64,000 bases of DNA from Demequina maris. Lineage in GTDB: Bacteria; Actinomycetota; Actinomycetes; Actinomycetales; Demequinaceae. The notes under the pieces are model-generated. The model ran no database searches and was not told where the DNA came from. It saw nothing but the letters and a program-made list of their open reading frames with translations. Made by a program: the position numbers and the translations under genes. Positions within the stretch are counted from its first letter, which is position 1; each line of letters opens with the position of its first letter. Shown piece after piece: positions 61,272 to 64,000 of this stretch. The stretch is from positions 162,882 through 226,881 of the forward strand of contig NZ_BBLX01000005.1 of the NCBI RefSeq assembly GCF_000971155.1, written 5' to 3'.

Positions 61272-62498
61272 GTGGAGCGTCGCGTCGGCACGGTCGGGGC
61301 CACCGCGATCGGCGCGGGCTCGATGCTCGGCGCCGGCGTCTTCGTCGTGTGGGGACCCGCGGCCTCGGCCGCCGGCCCCGCGCTCCTGTGGGCGGTCCTG
61401 CTCGCGGGCGTCGCGGCGGCCCTCAACGCCGGCTCGACGGCGCAGCTCGCCGCGGTCCACCCGGTCGCGGGCGGCGCGTACGCGTACGGCCGGGCCGAGC
61501 TCGGCCCGTGGCCCGGCTTCACCGCCGGGATCGGCTTCGTGCTGGGCAAGACGGCGTCGGTGGCCGCGATCGGGCTCGCGATCGGCGCCTACCTGTGGCC
61601 CGAGCGTCCCGCGGCGGTCGCGACCGCCGCGATCGCCGCGTCCTGGGCGCTGAACTCACGTGGCATCACCCGCACGAGCGCGGCCTCGGTGGTGATCGCG
61701 TCGAGCGTCGTCGCCGTGGTGGTCGCCGCGGTCGTGGCGATCGCGGGAGCCGACGCGCCCTCCACCGCGACCTTCGGCTGGAGCACGCCGTGGGGCACCG
61801 CCGCCGGGGTCGCGCAGGCGGCCGCGCTCGTGTTCTTCGCGTTCGCCGGCTACGCCCGCATCGCGACGCTCGGCGAGGAGGTCCGCGATCCCGCGCGCGT
61901 GATCCCCCGCGCGATCGCGGTCGCGCTCGGCACGGTGCTGGCGCTGTACCTCGCGCTCGCGGCGGTGCTGCCGCGCGCGCTCGGCATCGACGGCCTTGTG
62001 GCGTCCGAGGCGCCCGTCGCCGATGCGGTGGCGGGCACGTGGCTGCCCGTGCCCGTCGTGACCGCGGCCGCCGTCGCGGCGGCCTTCGGCTCGCTGCTCG
62101 CGCTCACCGCCGGGCTCGGACGCACCGCCATGGCGATGGCGCGCGAGGCGGACCTCCCGCGCGGCCTCGCCCGCACGAACGCCCGGGGCGTGCCCGCGCT
62201 CGCCGAGGGCGTGGCGGCGGCCGTCGCGGTCGCGCTCGCCTGGGCGGGCGACCTCACCCTCGCGATCGGCATGTCCTCGTTCGCGGTGCTGCTCTACTAC
62301 GCGGTCGCCGGCGCCTCCGCGTTCCGTGCGGCCGGCGCCGGGCACGTCGCGGGCTGGCGCATGCCGCGCGCGCTGAGCCTCACGGGCGCGGTGCTGTGCG
62401 TCGCGCTGATGGCGTCGCTGCCGCCGGTCGCGGCGCTCGCGGCCGCGGCGGTGCTGATCGCCGCGGGCCTGGCCAGGGCGGTGGCGCGGCGGCGGTGA
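61272..62498 (+). CDS. APC-superfamily amino-acid permease 2
   Basis: Compact permease of 408 aa with 11-12 hydrophobic segments. Helix 1 has the substrate motif GAGSMLGAGVFVVWGPAA near residue 14, then HPVAGGAYAYGRAELGPWPGF near residue 64 and FFAFAGYARIATLGEEVRDPARVIPRAI near residue 190, all typical of APC amino-acid antiporters or cationic amino-acid carriers. The start is GTG 61272. It is the second gene of the pair with permease 1; the sequence converges on crcB after 16 bases. Confidence 0.88.
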   Translation: MERRVGTVGATAIGAGSMLGAGVFVVWGPAASAAGPALLWAVLLAGVAAALNAGSTAQLAAVHPVAGGAYAYGRAELGPWPGFTAGIGFVLGKTASVAAIGLAIGAYLWPERPAAVATAAIAASWALNSRGITRTSAASVVIASSVVAVVVAAVVAIAGADAPSTATFGWSTPWGTAAGVAQAAALVFFAFAGYARIATLGEEVRDPARVIPRAIAVALGTVLALYLALAAVLPRALGIDGLVASEAPVADAVAGTWLPVPVVTAAAVAAAFGSLLALTAGLGRTAMAMAREADLPRGLARTNARGVPALAEGVAAAVAVALAWAGDLTLAIGMSSFAVLLYYAVAGASAFRAAGAGHVAGWRMPRALSLTGAVLCVALMASLPPVAALAAAAVLIAAGLARAVARRR

Positions 62499-62514
62499 GC
62501 CCCCACCGGCCCGC

Positions 62515-62886
62515 TCAGGACAGCGCGGTCACGAGCGCGAAGCCGGCGCCCGCGGCGCCCATGCCGAGCACGCATGTCGCGAGCACGTACTGCGCGGTCG
62601 CGTGGTGGCGGCGGTCCTTGAGCATCACGACGATGTCCACCGCGAGCGACGAGAAGGTCGACAGGCCGCCCGCGACGCCGGTGCCCAGGGCGAACGCCCA
62701 GCCGGGGGAGAGCAGCGCATCGTCCCCCGCGGCGACGACGGCGCCCAGCAGCGCCGCGCCGAGCACGTTCGCGAGGATCGTCGGCCAGGGGAACGTCCGG
62801 CGCCGGTCGAGCCAGCCGAGCGAGAAGCGCACGCACGCGCCGAGGCCGCAGCCGAGGATCGCGGCGGCGTAGGCCCAGCCCGTCAC
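62515..62886 (-). CDS. crcB: Fluc/CrcB fluoride channel subunit 1
   Basis: Small membrane protein of 123 aa with four helices (Fluc family, fluoride export). The family motifs LGACVRFSLG (helix 1), PTILANVLGAALLG (helix 2, pore Asn) and GVAGGLSTFSSLAVD (helix 3, with the conserved Thr-Phe-Ser) are intact. The GTG at 62886 overlaps the previous crcB stop (GTGA) behind GGAGGAG. The tandem arrangement suggests a heterodimeric channel. Confidence 0.93.
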   Translation of the reverse strand: MTGWAYAAAILGCGLGACVRFSLGWLDRRRTFPWPTILANVLGAALLGAVVAAGDDALLSPGWAFALGTGVAGGLSTFSSLAVDIVVMLKDRRHHATAQYVLATCVLGMGAAGAGFALVTALS

Positions 62887-63296
62887 TCGTTCTCCTCCTC
62901 GAACACCGCCTGCTCGTCGAGCGGCGTGGGCGGCCGGTCGCCCAGCCACCAGCCCGCCGCCGCGCCCGCGACGGCGCCCGCCATGGTCGCGAGGAGCACC
63001 GCGGCGCTCTCCGCCGTCGACGTGCCGTCGGACCACTCGAGCACGGCGATCGAGGAGAACGTCGTGAAGCCGCCGAGGAAGCCGGGCCCCACGGCGGGGA
63101 AGAGGTGCCAGGGGCCGTGCGCCTGCGTGCGCGCGACCGCCCATCCGAGCGCGAGCGAGCCGATCACGTTGATGAGCAGCAGGTCCCACGGGACGGGCCC
63201 CGCGGTGTCCGGCAGGACCTCGCCGACGACGATGCGCAGCGCGCCGCCGAGCGAGCCTCCGACGAGGACCAGCCCCAGCTGGGCGGCCCGCGTCAC
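62883..63296 (-). CDS. crcB: Fluc/CrcB fluoride channel subunit 2
   Basis: Second Fluc subunit (137 aa). It shows GGSLGGALRIVVGE (helix 1), LLINVIGSLALGW (helix 2, pore Asn) and GFLGGFTTFSSIAVLE (helix 3). The short acidic C-terminus ends FEEENE. GTG 63296 overlaps the DUF2505 stop. No fluoride riboswitch is seen upstream because it sits inside a three-gene run. Confidence 0.93.
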   Translation of the reverse strand: MTRAAQLGLVLVGGSLGGALRIVVGEVLPDTAGPVPWDLLLINVIGSLALGWAVARTQAHGPWHLFPAVGPGFLGGFTTFSSIAVLEWSDGTSTAESAAVLLATMAGAVAGAAAGWWLGDRPPTPLDEQAVFEEENE

Positions 63297-63784
63297 CTGG
63301 CCAGCCAGGCGTCCGCGGCCTCGAGCTGGGCGGTGAGGGCGCGTTGCACGGCATCCGCGACGGCCCTCTCGATCATCGCGCCGAACACGGGCACGTGGGC
63401 GGTGACGTCGCCCGCCGCCAGGAAGTCCGTCGCGTCGCCGTCGGGCGTGAGGCCGATGGCCCCGGACACGTGCCCCGGGGCGCCCGCGATCTCGACCGCG
63501 AACGTGCCGACGCGGTCCGCCTCGGTGGGCGGCTCCCACACCTCGGTGTAGGTGACGGAGAGGTCGCGGCCGAGGAACGCGCGCATCTCGGCAGGGATGG
63601 ACGTGGTCGGGACGTCGGCGCGCAGCGCGATCGCGTACGAGCCGTCGTCGCGCGCGTCGACGTCGACGTCGAGCGCCTTCGTGCCCATCGCGGCCGTGCG
63701 CGCGTGCCCGAAGCCGACGTCGGTCAGCATCGCCCACACCTCGGGCAGCGGGGCGTCGAAGCGATGCGCATGAGTGATCTTCAC
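63293..63784 (-). CDS. DUF2505 / SRPBCC-fold protein
   Basis: Soluble protein of 163 aa with the DUF2505 pattern: KITHAHRFDAPLPEVWAMLTD at the start, a beta-rich middle (TEVWEPPTEADRVGTFAVEI) and a C-terminal helix (MIERAVADAVQRALTAQLEAADAW). The SRPBCC fold binds hydrophobic ligands; the ligand is unknown. GTG 63784 follows AGGGGG on the minus strand. It leads the short operon DUF2505-crcB-crcB. Confidence 0.87.
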   Translation of the reverse strand: MKITHAHRFDAPLPEVWAMLTDVGFGHARTAAMGTKALDVDVDARDDGSYAIALRADVPTTSIPAEMRAFLGRDLSVTYTEVWEPPTEADRVGTFAVEIAGAPGHVSGAIGLTPDGDATDFLAAGDVTAHVPVFGAMIERAVADAVQRALTAQLEAADAWLAR

Positions 63785-63843
63785 CGGTGGAACCCCCTGG
63801 GCTCAGGCTAGCGTGCCCGCGCGACGGCCCTAGGCTTGTCCTC

Positions 63844-64000
63844 GTGGCAACACTGCGCGACACCATCGAGGAGCACGGCCCCATCTCGGATGCGGAGGCC
63901 GAATGGCTGGGCCTGCTGGTCTCCGACTGGCAGATCATCGCGGACCTGTCCTTCGCGGACCTGGTCCTGTGGCGGCAGGAGGGCGACGGCTTCGTGGCGG
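63844..64000 (+). CDS. PdtaS-like sensor histidine kinase, N-terminal fragment
   Basis: Only the first 52 residues are in the window. The sequence (LRDTIEEHGPISDAEAEWLGLLV, then IADLSFADLVLWRQEGDGFV) resembles the GAF-domain start of the cytosolic kinase PdtaS (Rv3220c), which signals to the antiterminator PdtaR. TAGGCT (63831-63836) ends seven bases before GTG 63844, so the transcript is probably leaderless. The kinase core lies beyond the window edge, which limits certainty. Confidence 0.75.
   Translation, partial: MATLRDTIEEHGPISDAEAEWLGLLVSDWQIIADLSFADLVLWRQEGDGFVA

Noticed and set aside
2111..63235. Reading the GACGATGC motif as a KOPS or Chi-type polar site for AdnAB or FtsK
   Set aside because: Those signals are strongly skewed by strand along a replichore. 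Here both orientations occur almost equally, so polarity-based roles are unlikely.
1..64000. Mobile elements, prophage, CRISPR or rRNA
   Set aside because: No transposase, integrase, phage gene, regularly spaced repeat-spacer array or rRNA sequence was seen; the tRNA shows no attachment-site duplication nearby.

Overview
The window is very GC-rich (roughly 73-74 % by eye) and reads as a chromosomal stretch of a high-GC actinobacterium. It probably belongs to the Micrococcales and resembles Cellulomonadaceae or Demequinaceae; this placement is inferred from gene content and from conserved actinobacterial gene blocks. Genes are tightly packed, with many ATGA or GTGA overlaps. I see no insertion sequence, prophage, CRISPR array or rRNA. 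The only structural RNA gene is an initiator tRNA.

Layout. (1) 1-5.8 kb: an N-acetyl-amino-sugar operon with two ABC permeases, a GH3 N-acetylglucosaminidase, a ROK kinase, NagB and an unusually short NagA. (2) 6-9.9 kb: purU, a secreted SpoIID/LytB-domain protein, a GNAT acetyltransferase and a membrane protein. (3) 9.9-12.2 kb: a ZTP (pfl) riboswitch ahead of glyA-folD, a one-carbon pair. (4) 12.4-18.2 kb: exonuclease III, galactokinase, a membrane protein, and the mrp / DUF1003 / MgtE-N-CBS block known from mycobacteria. (5) 18.3-28.2 kb: a PLP-dependent enzyme divergent from a MocR regulator, an MsnO8-type flavin oxidoreductase, an aminopeptidase P, a PHP phosphoesterase, an S4 protein, a DEAD-box helicase and a TetR regulator. 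(6) 28.4-36.5 kb: a beta-glucosidase with a complete Opp/Dpp-type ABC transporter, probably for beta-gluco-oligosaccharides. (7) 36.5-55.6 kb: a block syntenic with Mycobacterium tuberculosis Rv3193c-Rv3208A, holding DUF3107, DUF3152, AdnA-AdnB, a phosphotransferase, NudC, UvrD2, a ThiF-like protein, DUF5679, DUF2342, a PDZ/Lon-like protein and UPF0182. (8) 55.7-64 kb: a DUF4328 protein, tRNA-fMet, an FGGY sugar kinase, a patatin lipase, two APC permeases, two Fluc/CrcB subunits, a DUF2505 protein and the start of a PdtaS-like histidine kinase.

The most unusual signal is not a gene. The octamer GACGATGC (either strand) occurs about 49 times, and about 39 of these are the 10-mer GGACGATGCG, where base composition predicts fewer than one. 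It lies in all reading frames, in genes and between them, and is built as inverted pairs into several terminators. This is the pattern shown by DNA uptake sequences. A related family of four intergenic palindromic elements carries the same motif at its centre.

A second window-wide signal is that about fifteen genes have a TAnnnT-like -10 box ending 6-7 bases before the start codon and no ribosome binding site. These are probably leaderless mRNAs, and the box decides several start codons (mrp, galK, nudC, uvrD2, the PHP gene).
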